Source: Sulfobacillus thermosulfidooxidans DSM 9293
GTDB lineage: Bacteria > Bacillota > Sulfobacillia > Sulfobacillales > Sulfobacillaceae
Assembly: GCF_900176145.1 (NCBI RefSeq)
Contig: NZ_FWWY01000001.1
Location: 3,329,011 to 3,393,010 of the forward strand
Length of the DNA: 64,000 bases
Direction of reading: 5' to 3'
Position 1 is the first letter of the stretch, and each line of letters starts with the position of its first letter. Positions 36,677 to 45,343 of the stretch are shown here, one piece after another. The position numbers and the translations under genes are program-made. The notes beneath the pieces are model-generated. The model saw only the letters and a program-made list of their open reading frames with translations, made no database searches and was not told the DNA's origin.

Positions 36677-36952
36677 CTACCATTCACATTCATAAAACTC
36701 CTCAAGCCAGTGGCCAATGTCTTCGAGGGTCACAGTGTCATCGCGAAAAGGATGGATCTTGATAAGACTGTCAATAACGGTTGCCACTTTTAAGGCGGAA
36801 GTTGGGAACGGCTCGTAGTCGAGTATCACAGCAAGAGGCCGCACAAGCGCGGGACTCAGTTTTCCGTGATCGAGAACGCCGAAAAGACCTCCGGTGTCGC
36901 TAACCATCCGTTCTTGGAATAGGATGACTTCCGCGAACGACACCCAACGCAT
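36677..36952 (-). pseudogene. Truncated Doc-type (Fic-family) toxin
   Basis: Ninety-one residues. The N-terminal part matches death-on-curing toxins: VSFAEVILFQERMVSDTGG, then LDHGKLSPALVRPLAVI and DSLIKIHPFRDD. Doc proteins continue HPF-x-DGNKR, whose residues bind nucleotide for modification of EF-Tu. Here HPFRDD is followed at once by TVTLEDIGHWLEEFY, which fits the usual C-terminal end, so about 35-40 residues with the GNKR loop seem to be deleted in frame. The toxin should be inactive. The ATG overlaps the stop of the antitoxin frame (TAATG), the classic layout of such a pair. Confidence 0.65.
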
Positions 36953-37101
36953 TAACGATCCGCTAATTGCTTAAACGCTTCAAGATGGCGCTACTGAATG
37001 CGATCATCAACGGCAATAAAACGCTCATTGACTTCCAATGCAGAGGAGATCGTGATTCGATGCACATTAACCGGTTTGAGAATCTTCACGTTTTTCGCCA
37101 T
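36952..37101 (-). pseudogene. Antitoxin frame broken by an amber stop
   Basis: A 49-codon frame starts at ATG 37101 (GGGGAG and GGAGA upstream) with MAKNVKILKPVNVHRITISS, meets TAG after VDDRIQ (36991-36993), then stays open as RHLEAFKQLADR to a TAA that overlaps the toxin ATG by one base. The stop-start overlap shows that the two parts were once one gene. Its family is not certain; a short DNA-binding antitoxin of the Phd/AbrB kind is expected with Doc. Confidence 0.6.
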
Positions 37102-37189
37102 TCTCCACACTCCCCTTTTTTGTGCCTTCATCCTGAGCCATCCTTGGTTGAATAGAAAGGGTTGAATCCATCTTGAGGAGGAATCGCTA

Positions 37190-37408
37190 GTGACTACCAG
37201 TATAAAGAAAAAATCTTTCCCCGAACAGCCGGTAACGGTCCTATGGGTGGACATCCCCCAGGATGAGGAAGACGGGTGATTGGCTTTGTCGATACGGATC
37301 GGATTGCACGTCTTGCAACAGATGGTGGCGTTGGACGTGGAGCAGTTGGCGGGTCCCCAAGGACGTCATGATCCGCGGCGCCAAGCGGTCTCTTTTAAGC
37401 CCATTTAA
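37190..37408 (+). pseudogene. IS256-like transposase N-terminal remnant
   Basis: From GTG 37190 (GAGGAGG upstream) the frame reads SIKKKSFPEQPVTVLWVDIP, meets TGA after DEEDG, and goes on as ALSIRIGLHVLQQMVALDVE followed by LAGPQGRHDPRRQAV. The part GL.V...M...VE.L.GP.G.HDP.RQAVRHG is the N-terminus of IS256-group transposases. After QAV the match ends abruptly at about 37391, so the rest is lost by deletion or insertion. No terminal inverted repeats were seen. Confidence 0.65.
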
Positions 37409-37474
37409 AAGACGAGACAATCGCGATCTCTCCTGGTAGGATTATCACGAGCAAGAGGAGAGAGTGTGCTTGAT

Positions 37475-37725
37475 ATGAGGCACCCCGATTCACCGGAATT
37501 CAAGCAACAGATTATCCAAGAAGGTCAAGATACGCAAAATACTCCATGGGTCGTCATCCATTCAACCCGTCACTGGTACGTCGTACAGTGTGAGAGGCTG
37601 TGAAAGCTGCACCCCAACCCCACGACTTCGTGACCTTGATGGATGAAAATGAACGCTTAAAGACATGATTAGATCTGCCAATGGCCGCGCTTCAAGATCT
37701 GCTGCAAAAAAGGATCCGTCCGTAA
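37475..37725 (+). pseudogene. IS3-like orfA remnant, frameshifted
   Basis: The frame from ATG 37475 gives HPDSPEFKQQIIQEGQDTQN, the helix-turn-helix start of an IS3-type OrfA. It then breaks, and the next frame carries KAAPQPHDFVTLMDENERLK, a stop, and MAALQDLLQKK, the coiled-coil end of the same protein. So at least one frameshift and several stops have killed it. The HTH middle is scrambled. Confidence 0.55.
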
Positions 37726-37771
37726 TAGCATGACGTGAACACGTCATAGACTGACATCAACGGATCCTTGA

Positions 37772-37978
37772 AGTCCCATTCGTCGGTGGTATGCCACGCT
37801 CCACTTGTCTCGGGCCACCTTTTATGGCTTGCGTCATCGCGAGTACCATCCAACAACGCATTTTAGACTTACATACATGATTTTACCCCACCACAGTCTT
37901 GAAACATCTGTTTGTGGGCATCACAACCAACTAAAAGGGATCCCAAACTACCGTGTAATATTGGGATCCCTTGATTAG
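37772..37978 (+). pseudogene. IS3-like orfB N-terminal remnant
   Basis: This frame opens with SPIRRWYATLHLSRATFYGL and RHREYHP, which looks like the N-terminal HTH-type region before the DDE core of IS3 transposases (..LGVSRSTYYRWR..). After about 37870 the sequence no longer looks like a transposase and no DDE domain follows. It is the natural partner of the orfA remnant just upstream. Confidence 0.45.
37935..37972 (-). terminator. Terminator hairpin after nrdJ
   Basis: Arms AAGGGATCCCAA (37935-37946) and TTGGGATCCCTT (37961-37972) pair perfectly over 12 bp around a 14-nt loop. On the minus strand the stem is followed by TTTTAG, a short T-tract. It lies 48 nt beyond the stop of nrdJ and probably ends the nrdR-nrdJ transcript. 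Confidence 0.6.
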
Positions 37979-38019
37979 TCAACTAGGGATTACCTCTAGA
38001 AAAACTAGTTAGTAGTCCC

Positions 38020-40542
38020 CTAACATTTGGAATAACCGCACGACTGGCAATGCTGACATCCTTCTTCGTAAACCAGGGTTGGTGCATCGCATTGAGGGCA
38101 CAGGTCCAAGTGAAGTGAGGTATGACGGTTATCACGTTCCTCGGTCTTTCTCGTGTTCGGGCTAGGAGAGGTAATTGCTGCGGCCTCTTCTCCCGGACGT
38201 TGGCGCAGGTGGGACTCTAGAAGTTGGCCAATGGCGTCAACAACGCTGAGCACGCGTCCTGGACCAAAGCCCATTTGGTTCGCACCACCGATACCTTTTA
38301 ATTGTTCCGCGACCAGTTCAAGTCGACGTCTTGGCGTGAGATTGCCGTTTGACCGGAGATAAAGACTGATAACGCGTCCTAAGGATTCCATAAAGGATTG
38401 AACCTCCGATCCCGCTCGTCCTAACAACATGAAGACTTCAAAAGGATTGCCATCTACTTCGTTAATCACAACCCGCGCGGTCCCCGCTGGCGTTTCCTTT
38501 CGGTAAGTCCGCCCATTAATCAATTGGGGAACCGGATAGACTTCAACATCATCAGCCATTGGCGGCATGTTTTCCGGAGTCGTAGCGTTAACAGCATCAT
38601 TTTTCGGCGAAGACTCTTCACTCAAATGAAGAACCTGCTCGGTACGACTCTGATCCCGGTAAATTGTCACGCCCTTACATCCCAGGTCATAGGCTAATTC
38701 ATATAACCTGGCTGTATCTTCAACCGTATACGTGCTCGGTGCGTTAGCCGTCTTGGAAATACTCGAATCCGTCCAACGTTGAATAGCCGCTTGCACATAG
38801 ACGTGTTCTTCAGGAGTGAGATCCATAGCGCCAACAAAATATGAAGGCAGTTCCATACCCGGATGGGCTTCTTTCCATTCAGCGGCCACCGGTACATATT
38901 GTTCGTCATAGCCTAGACGCGACTGGCGGAAATAGGTTAAAGCATAATACGGTTCAATTCCGGTGCTTGTTCCGACCATAGTCCCTACCGTTCCGGTTGG
39001 AGCTTGTGTCAAAATGGTGACATTGCGAACCCCATGTTCTCTGATGGCTTGCCTCACGGATTCCGGCAATCGTTTAATAAAGCCGCTTTGCAGATATAAT
39101 TCCGCGTTAAACGCAGGAAATGGGCCTTTTTCCTTCGCCAGTTCAACATCATATAAATAACTTTCTACCGCAATAAACTTATATAGCTTATCGATAAAAT
39201 CTAATGATTCGGGACTTCCATAACGCAATCCTAGCCGAATGAGTAACTCCCCAAGCCCCATAGTTCCTAGACCAATACGGCGTTCTTTCTGTTGGTTGTC
39301 ATAATTTTGTTGAAAGAAGTATGGGGTGGCGTCCACAATATCATCAAGAAATCGAACACCCATCCGGATCGTTGTCCGTAACCCATCCCAATTCACATCA
39401 TTGGTTTCTCGATCATAAAAGGCGGAGAGGTTTATATGACCTAAAGTACAAACTCCCCACGCGGGCAAAGGTTGTTCGGCACAAGGATTGGTACTGATTA
39501 AGGGATTAAAATACCAACTATTGGAATCCTTTTCGTGCCGTTCATCAAAGACGATACCAGGCTCCGCAGCCTGCCATGCTCCTTTAATGATTTCGTTCCA
39601 GATTTTTCTTGCCTTAACCGTTTCGTAAACAATAATGGGCTTGTCCGCTTTTTTCCAATTCTCGAGGTTTCCATCCCATAGCGTATCGTAATCGGGATCT
39701 GTCGTATCGGGAAAGACCAAATCCCAATCGTCATCATTTTTCACGGCTTGCATGAAACTATCAGAAATTCGAACACTAATATTAGCATTTTCAACCATTC
39801 CGGGCGTTTTCTTGACATCAATAAATCGCCAAATATCAGGGTGCCAATCTTCAATTTGTAACATTAATGCCCCCCGCCGTGAGCCGCCCTGCTCAACCAG
39901 TCCTGTAGCCCGGGAATACAAATCCATCCACGATACAGCCCCAGAGGATCGTCCATTTACTCCACGAACAGCCGCACGGGCTGGCCGTAGGGAGGAAATA
40001 TTGATTCCAACGCCACCTCCCCGGCTCATAATTTCGATCATCTGTCCAAGCGTTTCGACAATCCCCTCTCGACTATCCCGGGGACTGGGGATGACGTAGC
40101 AATTGAAATAGGTTAATTTTTGGTCGGTTCCGGCACCGGCCCAGATTCGGCCTCCCGGCACAAAATGCAGTGCCGCAATTTCCTTGGCAAAACTATCTTC
40201 CACGTCTTGCCGCACCTTAGGCTTTTCAACTTTAGCCACCCCGCGCGCAATCCGGCGGGCAACTTCGTCAATCGTCTTTTCGATGGGCCGATCACAATCC
40301 ACCACACGGCGCTCGATGAGATCCCCTTTTTGAGGGCCGGTTAGAAGCTCAATGGACAAATGTCCATCGGGAAGAATTTCCCGGACGATGCCCACATCTT
40401 TTTTAGGCCATTTGGGATGCGGCTCGACCAACGCGATGGCCAGATCCCCAACTTGAAAATTCCGATTGGGATCTTTCAATGTGTAGCGATCAAGAAATAT
40501 CTTCCAACTCAGTTCTGATGAAAATCCTGTAGATAATTCCAA
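38020..40542 (-). CDS. nrdJ: Class II (adenosylcobalamin-dependent) ribonucleotide reductase
   Basis: An 840-residue enzyme that makes deoxyribonucleotides using a B12 radical. The active site is NPCAEQPLP (about 351-359, radical Cys and Glu), with FVPGGRIWAGAG near 131, GGGVGINISSLRPA near 176, and TQAPTGTVG near 533. The C-terminus ends in a zinc ribbon, CPQC...CQHCQSCGYSKC, which shuttles reducing power. Residues about 28-80 (GDLAIALVEPHPKWPKKDVG...) are an extra beta-rich insert not usual in this class. TTG start with AGGAGGG 8 nt upstream, 3 nt after the nrdR stop, so the two are an operon. Confidence 0.92.
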   Translation of the reverse strand: MELSTGFSSELSWKIFLDRYTLKDPNRNFQVGDLAIALVEPHPKWPKKDVGIVREILPDGHLSIELLTGPQKGDLIERRVVDCDRPIEKTIDEVARRIARGVAKVEKPKVRQDVEDSFAKEIAALHFVPGGRIWAGAGTDQKLTYFNCYVIPSPRDSREGIVETLGQMIEIMSRGGGVGINISSLRPARAAVRGVNGRSSGAVSWMDLYSRATGLVEQGGSRRGALMLQIEDWHPDIWRFIDVKKTPGMVENANISVRISDSFMQAVKNDDDWDLVFPDTTDPDYDTLWDGNLENWKKADKPIIVYETVKARKIWNEIIKGAWQAAEPGIVFDERHEKDSNSWYFNPLISTNPCAEQPLPAWGVCTLGHINLSAFYDRETNDVNWDGLRTTIRMGVRFLDDIVDATPYFFQQNYDNQQKERRIGLGTMGLGELLIRLGLRYGSPESLDFIDKLYKFIAVESYLYDVELAKEKGPFPAFNAELYLQSGFIKRLPESVRQAIREHGVRNVTILTQAPTGTVGTMVGTSTGIEPYYALTYFRQSRLGYDEQYVPVAAEWKEAHPGMELPSYFVGAMDLTPEEHVYVQAAIQRWTDSSISKTANAPSTYTVEDTARLYELAYDLGCKGVTIYRDQSRTEQVLHLSEESSPKNDAVNATTPENMPPMADDVEVYPVPQLINGRTYRKETPAGTARVVINEVDGNPFEVFMLLGRAGSEVQSFMESLGRVISLYLRSNGNLTPRRRLELVAEQLKGIGGANQMGFGPGRVLSVVDAIGQLLESHLRQRPGEEAAAITSPSPNTRKTEERDNRHTSLHLDLCPQCDAPTLVYEEGCQHCQSCGYSKC

Positions 40543-40545
40543 TCC

Positions 40546-41019
40546 TTAGCCCTCCTGATGAACTTGCGGATGAAGTAATTTTTCTAGCTCTTGGCGAAAT
40601 CCTTCGATATCTGTAAATTGACGATACACGGATGCAAAGCGAACGTACGCCACTTGATCGACATCTTTAAGCTGATTCATAACCAGTTCGCCGATCCACC
40701 GCGAGGAGACTTCGCCAAAATGATGATCGCGAATCTCGCGCTCCACGGCATCAGCGATCATTTCGAGCTCGCTTAACCCAACAGGGCGCTTTTCGCAAGC
40801 AGTAAGAAGACCACGAAGAATCTTGGTCCGATCAAAGGATTCTCGCCGACCATCTTTTTTAATAACCCAGATGGGTATTTCTTCTACACGTTCATACGAT
40901 GTAAATCGTTGATGGCATTGTAAACATTCCCGGCGGCGCCGTATTTCACGACCCTCACGGGCCGGTCGGGAGTCCAAGACTTTGCTGTCATGGTAATTGC
41001 AAATCGGACACCGCATCAT
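40546..41019 (-). CDS. nrdR: NrdR transcriptional repressor
   Basis: A 157-residue repressor of ribonucleotide reductase genes that senses ATP/dATP. The zinc ribbon is CPIC (4-7) and CLQC (33-36), with the DNA-binding arginine run REIRRRRE, followed by an ATP-cone domain ([29 protein letters not shown]). It is the first gene of the nrdR-nrdJ operon and should repress its own promoter, which carries a NrdR-box-like dyad at 41059-41070. The first ATG (41019) is used; the second (41016) is equally possible. Confidence 0.95.
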   Translation of the reverse strand: MMRCPICNYHDSKVLDSRPAREGREIRRRRECLQCHQRFTSYERVEEIPIWVIKKDGRRESFDRTKILRGLLTACEKRPVGLSELEMIADAVEREIRDHHFGEVSSRWIGELVMNQLKDVDQVAYVRFASVYRQFTDIEGFRQELEKLLHPQVHQEG

Positions 41020-41047
41020 CCATACCCCTTTATGTAGTACATCATTA

Positions 41048-41076
41048 ATTATAGAACCTCAATATATTGATGTCGA
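41048..41076 (-). promoter_or_regulatory. nrdR-nrdJ promoter with embedded NrdR-like box
   Basis: On the minus strand, TCGACA (41071-41076) and TATAAT (41048-41053) are 17 bp apart, close to the consensus. The palindrome TCAATATATTGA (41059-41070) fills the spacer from the -35 onward and has the CAATATATTG core typical of NrdR boxes. Binding there would block RNA polymerase. A second box, usual for NrdR, is not clear; ATGTAGTACAT at 41032-41042 is a weak candidate. Confidence 0.75.
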
Positions 41077-41281
41077 GCGAATAGAGGGACATTGAACAAA
41101 TTTTGGTTAGCAAGCCAAAATGTGTGCCTTCCCAATTTATCGCCAGATCTCGCACTCCGCAAGATCTTGACGAGTGCGAAAATCCATGTGTCCATCCTAA
41201 AACAGCAATTTACACCGAGTCGGAATGTGTCGAAATGGCTAAAAGGAGCGACCTTTCATGCGCAACCCGTTGAATCGATAT

Positions 41282-42223
41282 TTAGCTTAAGGAGGGCTGT
41301 CGTAAAGCAAGGATGACCACCGCGCTGACAATTGCTAAAGCACCCACAGCCTGTATATTGTCAAGATGTACCCCGAGCCACATCATAGATGCTGCGGTCG
41401 CGACGAGGGGTTCAGCACTCGTTATGACACTAGCTGGTCCCGGTTCAATATAATTCAAGCTCGCTAAATACAGCCAAAACGCTAGAAGCGTTCCAACCAG
41501 CACAACAAATGCGACAAAAACCCACGCGGTCCACGGCCACCAGCTCCGGGGTCCTTGCCAAATCGGAAAAATAAATTGCGATGTACATGACCCAATTACC
41601 ATACCCCAACCCACAATCACACTCGATCCCCAACGCTGAAGTAACCGCCCGGGGTAGAGGGTATAAAACGCCAGGGTCACTGCCGATAATAATCCCCAAA
41701 TCAATCCGCCCAAGGGAATATGTAAACTATTAAACCGACCATTCGAAACTAAAAGCCAGGTGCCAAACAAAGAAAGTCCCACGGCAGTGAACTGACGATA
41801 ACTGGGACGGGCCCGTTTGCGAATTATCAGGTAAAGCGTGATGAGTGCTGGACCGGTATATTGTAGTAATGTCGCCGATGCCGCATTTCCATCCTGTATG
41901 GCCGCCAAGTAGGAATATTGAACCGCGAACAATCCAACGATTCCGAAAATTATAAGTTGAAGACGCCATTGGCGGGATCGCCAAGGTTGCCATACAACGC
42001 CAATCCCTTGGCGCCATGCGGTCACCAGTAATATTAAAAAGCCGGAAATCCCCATACGAACGGTAACAAGCCATCCCGCTGAAGCATGATAAGTCATAAA
42101 AAGACGTTGAGCAGACACTCCAGACAATCCCCAGAATATTGCTGCTAACAGTGCCATCGTAAAACCTTGCCACTGCATGCGCCGATGGGACAGACCAACC
42201 AGCCGCGTTGATGGCGTTACCAT
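41282..42223 (-). CDS. EamA-family (DMT) transporter
   Basis: A 313-residue protein with ten membrane segments in two EamA repeats. The first repeat starts ALLAAIFWGLSGVSAQRLF and the second GLIWGLLSAVTLAFYTLYPG; the conserved ends QYSYLAAIQDGNAASATLLQ and YLASLNYIEPGPASVITSAE, each followed by P-like residues, are as in YdcZ/RhaT-like exporters. Such proteins move amino acids, sugars or metabolites. The ATG at 42223 has AAGGATG upstream. The gap between this gene and nrdR holds no gene. Confidence 0.8.
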   Translation of the reverse strand: MVTPSTRLVGLSHRRMQWQGFTMALLAAIFWGLSGVSAQRLFMTYHASAGWLVTVRMGISGFLILLVTAWRQGIGVVWQPWRSRQWRLQLIIFGIVGLFAVQYSYLAAIQDGNAASATLLQYTGPALITLYLIIRKRARPSYRQFTAVGLSLFGTWLLVSNGRFNSLHIPLGGLIWGLLSAVTLAFYTLYPGRLLQRWGSSVIVGWGMVIGSCTSQFIFPIWQGPRSWWPWTAWVFVAFVVLVGTLLAFWLYLASLNYIEPGPASVITSAEPLVATAASMMWLGVHLDNIQAVGALAIVSAVVILALRQPSLS

Positions 42224-42319
42224 ATTTTGATATCATCCTTGTCGATCAGTGTATTCCTTCAACATTTTCACAACAGCCAATGCTGGCGACGGGTGGTTCA
42301 ACGGACCATCGTACCCGCA

Positions 42320-42511
42320 TTAATCATGAGGTTTTGACAAAATACTATAGCCATAAATCCCAAAACCGATAATGAGAAGGATTCCAAGCCAAAAAGTGCC
42401 CATACCCACAAGTCCCCCAGCAGTGAAAAATGCCCCAGCAAACTCGCCCCATTTAACCCATTTTAATTGGGGACGTTGCCGTTCTAGTGTTGCCCACCGT
42501 TTTGTTAGCAT
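42320..42511 (-). CDS. Small membrane protein
   Basis: Sixty-three residues with a basic N-terminal half (KRWATLERQRPQLKW) and two closely spaced hydrophobic stretches (AGAFFTAGGLVGMGTFWLGI and LLIIGFGIYGYSIL). GGAGGG lies 7 nt before the ATG, so it is most likely expressed. It lies 61 nt downstream of the large glycosyltransferase fusion on the same strand, so it may be a small partner of that membrane protein. I do not recognise the family. Confidence 0.55.
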   Translation of the reverse strand: MLTKRWATLERQRPQLKWVKWGEFAGAFFTAGGLVGMGTFWLGILLIIGFGIYGYSILSKPHD

Positions 42512-42572
42512 CTTGATACCCTCCTCAACAAAAATGGATAACCTTTAACGTTTACGAATCCTTCTTAAGCAT

Positions 42573-45206
42573 TTAACGAACGGGAATCATGGCCACATTA
42601 CCCGTTTTGCTAGCTGCCAGCAATGCATGTGGAAAAAGAATTAACGCCGCAGGGCCAAATCCTCCTAGACCTTCTTGTGTTATCACACGAATATGTCCAT
42701 CACTCGCTTGGATTTGCACAATCATTCCATTATCAAGTCCAATCCACAACACGGAATTTTGTAAGATCGGATTGGCAACCGCTGATGCGGGTAATAATGT
42801 CCTCCATATCAGCCTACCACTTTTTGCATCAAATGCACTTAAGTTTCTATTAGCCGGATTTGCAATAAACACAATGTGATGAGCCACAAAGGGAATCCCT
42901 TCTTCTTCTTCATCGAGTGGAAGAAGACCTCCTCCCGTCTTGTGGTGCCATAATATATGACCATTTTGCGTAGAAATCGCAAACAGTTCATTATTTAACC
43001 AGGTTTGCCCCGTCTTTAAATTCACTATACGAGGCACCCCAGCAATATACAATATATTGTCCGCAATCGCAGGACTATTATCAGATAATCCACTAGCCAC
43101 TGGCAAGTTAATGTGCCACACAATTTGATGCGTAAGAAGATTAATATCCCAAACAGTTGATGATGAAGCGGGATAGGCTTTCATATAGACATTGGTGGCG
43201 ACAAATAGTTGGTTCCCATCAATAATAGGTGAAGACATGCTATCGAATCCTGCTAAAGGCAGTGACCATAATACATGGCCGTTGGTAGCCGCCACGGCCA
43301 AGAATTGTCCTGTGCCTGTTACCTCATAAATCACTCCATGCTGGAGTGCTGGCGTCGGCATGTCTTCGCCTATTGTGGGAGTAAACCATAATTCTTTTCC
43401 CGTTATGCGATTAAAGGCCATAAGACCATTCGTCCCCGTGCCTCTAAGCCACCCTTGTGTCTGCGAATAGCTTCGAAATGCCTTATTCCCTAAGCCGACA
43501 ATTACCTCATTCTTCCACACTAGAGGTGTCGTCATAACCATATTCGGCAATGTGTCCGTCCAAAGGCGTCGTCCTGATAATAAGTTCCATGCTATCAATT
43601 GATTATTATTGCTCCCAACAAAGCCATCATGACCGACCACAGCTGGTTGATCGGCCACCGGACCGGTGTGCAGAATATAACCTGTCTGAAGGGGTATTGG
43701 GTTATCCCAATTAAATACCGTATTATGCTGAAGGCCCGTTTCAAATCCGCTCCATTCTTGGGGAACGGATGCACCGGCATCAAAAGAAGCTGCTGCTTTG
43801 GTGGTAATAGGCATCACGTGTGCACTCACGGACTGTGTACTTGGTGGTGTCGTTTTAGGTTTCGCATTCCACGTCGGGGACCAAAAAACGCTATGATAGA
43901 AACCATTTGGCATAGGCAATCCAACCCAGAGAGGAAAAAGATAGAGTGTCGTAATGCCGACGCCCAATCCTTCCGTCAACCCTAGCCACCGCCACCGACC
44001 CTGCGCGATATGAAACAGTTGAACCATGCCATAAGCCGTACTCATAATTAACATTGGCATCATGGACAAAAAATAATAATTAAATTTCGATCGTGGGGTT
44101 AACAGCCATGTGCCGTAAAATACTAAAAACCACACCACAAAAAATAGTGTCGGAGGGCGTAATCTATGCGCTGTCTTGATATCTCTCCCCACCATGATTA
44201 ATAAACTGAATAGGCCCAACCAAATCACAAGAGGGTTAGAAAAAGCTAATAAACGAATCGTGTCATGCGCCCCAGTAATCCATAAATACGCTGTTGGTCG
44301 CGGTAATCCTAACCAGGTCCAGGCGTTGGCCGTCCAGGGATGATAAAATTGCAGCGTCCACATATTTTTCAAGATCAGCCATTGCAGTTTAGCCCATGCC
44401 AAAAACACATTCTGAGGAAGCCATGACTGATGAAAACCTCCGGGAAATGCATAGGCATAGGTCAAAAAATAAACGACAAGTGGAATCACAGTCACGGATG
44501 CAATATACATTACGCGGCGTGGCGATTGCCAAATTCGACGCCATGACAGCGCAAAAATAATCCATGCCATGAGGATACTTTGAGCACCAATCCATTTAGC
44601 CGAAAATCCTAATCCTAACGTGATACCAAACATCCATAACGTCTTGCGTGTGATCCACCGATCATTGTGGAGATCGTCATACAAACGCCATAGGATGAAA
44701 AGATTCCAAATAACAAAGGGAAATGCAATAGAATCCAGTAAAGCTAATCGACTAGTACTCACCATTAATCCGTCGACCGCTGATAAGCCAGCGGCGATAC
44801 CCGCCACTTGCCGATTATGAAATATTGATTGGGCTAAAGCGTATACGACAATGGGCACGAATGCCCCTAATAATGCACCTGGTAAGCGCCATGCCCATGG
44901 ATGATTGCCGAAGGTCATAATAGCAGCGGCAATGACCTCTTTGGCAAATGGGGGTGCGGACAACAGATTCGGATCAATGCCGTAAACTAAATGCTTAACC
45001 AGAACAGGCGGTTTATGATGAATGAGCACATCAGCAGCTGTAACATAGTAATATTCATCATAAATCAGGCCATGGTAACGCCCCAAACCAATAAAACGCA
45101 CCAAAAATGCCACCATTTCAATGGGAATCAAAACCCACCATTGGGGTAGTAAACGAGGATAAAGACGAAGATGACGGTGAGTTTGTTCTTTAGATAATGA
45201 AATCAT
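42573..45206 (-). CDS. PMT-type glycosyltransferase fused to a PQQ-type beta-propeller
   Basis: An 877-residue, two-part protein. Residues to about 430 form a multi-spanning GT-C glycosyltransferase like dolichyl-phosphate-mannose-protein mannosyltransferase (FIGLGRYHGLIYDEYYYVTAADVL with the Asp-Glu pair, then FAKEVIAAAIMTFGNHPWAWRLPG, and PFVIWNLFILW). Residues about 490-877 form a propeller with repeats LIAWNLLSGRRLWTDT, MAFNRITGKELWFTP, AVAATNGHVLWSLP, FAISTQNGHILWHHK and FDAKSGRLIWRT. The propeller would lie outside the membrane. It is clearly similar to the lipoprotein at 17795. The start at 45206 has GGGGGAG 6 nt upstream. It may glycosylate exported proteins, the propeller binding the acceptor. 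Confidence 0.8.
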   Translation of the reverse strand: MISLSKEQTHRHLRLYPRLLPQWWVLIPIEMVAFLVRFIGLGRYHGLIYDEYYYVTAADVLIHHKPPVLVKHLVYGIDPNLLSAPPFAKEVIAAAIMTFGNHPWAWRLPGALLGAFVPIVVYALAQSIFHNRQVAGIAAGLSAVDGLMVSTSRLALLDSIAFPFVIWNLFILWRLYDDLHNDRWITRKTLWMFGITLGLGFSAKWIGAQSILMAWIIFALSWRRIWQSPRRVMYIASVTVIPLVVYFLTYAYAFPGGFHQSWLPQNVFLAWAKLQWLILKNMWTLQFYHPWTANAWTWLGLPRPTAYLWITGAHDTIRLLAFSNPLVIWLGLFSLLIMVGRDIKTAHRLRPPTLFFVVWFLVFYGTWLLTPRSKFNYYFLSMMPMLIMSTAYGMVQLFHIAQGRWRWLGLTEGLGVGITTLYLFPLWVGLPMPNGFYHSVFWSPTWNAKPKTTPPSTQSVSAHVMPITTKAAASFDAGASVPQEWSGFETGLQHNTVFNWDNPIPLQTGYILHTGPVADQPAVVGHDGFVGSNNNQLIAWNLLSGRRLWTDTLPNMVMTTPLVWKNEVIVGLGNKAFRSYSQTQGWLRGTGTNGLMAFNRITGKELWFTPTIGEDMPTPALQHGVIYEVTGTGQFLAVAATNGHVLWSLPLAGFDSMSSPIIDGNQLFVATNVYMKAYPASSSTVWDINLLTHQIVWHINLPVASGLSDNSPAIADNILYIAGVPRIVNLKTGQTWLNNELFAISTQNGHILWHHKTGGGLLPLDEEEEGIPFVAHHIVFIANPANRNLSAFDAKSGRLIWRTLLPASAVANPILQNSVLWIGLDNGMIVQIQASDGHIRVITQEGLGGFGPAALILFPHALLAASKTGNVAMIPVR

Positions 45207-45343
45207 CGGCATCTCCCCCTTAATCCACAATTCAACCCGACAATGTTAGACATATTATAACGTGGAATCACACTCAACCTGCTGGTGAAAATTTCCTGAG
45301 GAGTATTCGGCCGAGGTCTTCAGGGCCTTTTGAGTCTATAACC

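Noticed and set aside
37706-37769. Run A6G followed by a GGATCC-type stem-loop in the IS3 relic, like a programmed -1 frameshift site
   Set aside because: The heptamer is out of phase with the surviving orfA frame, and the orfB frame is not in the -1 position, so a working signal cannot be argued from this relic.
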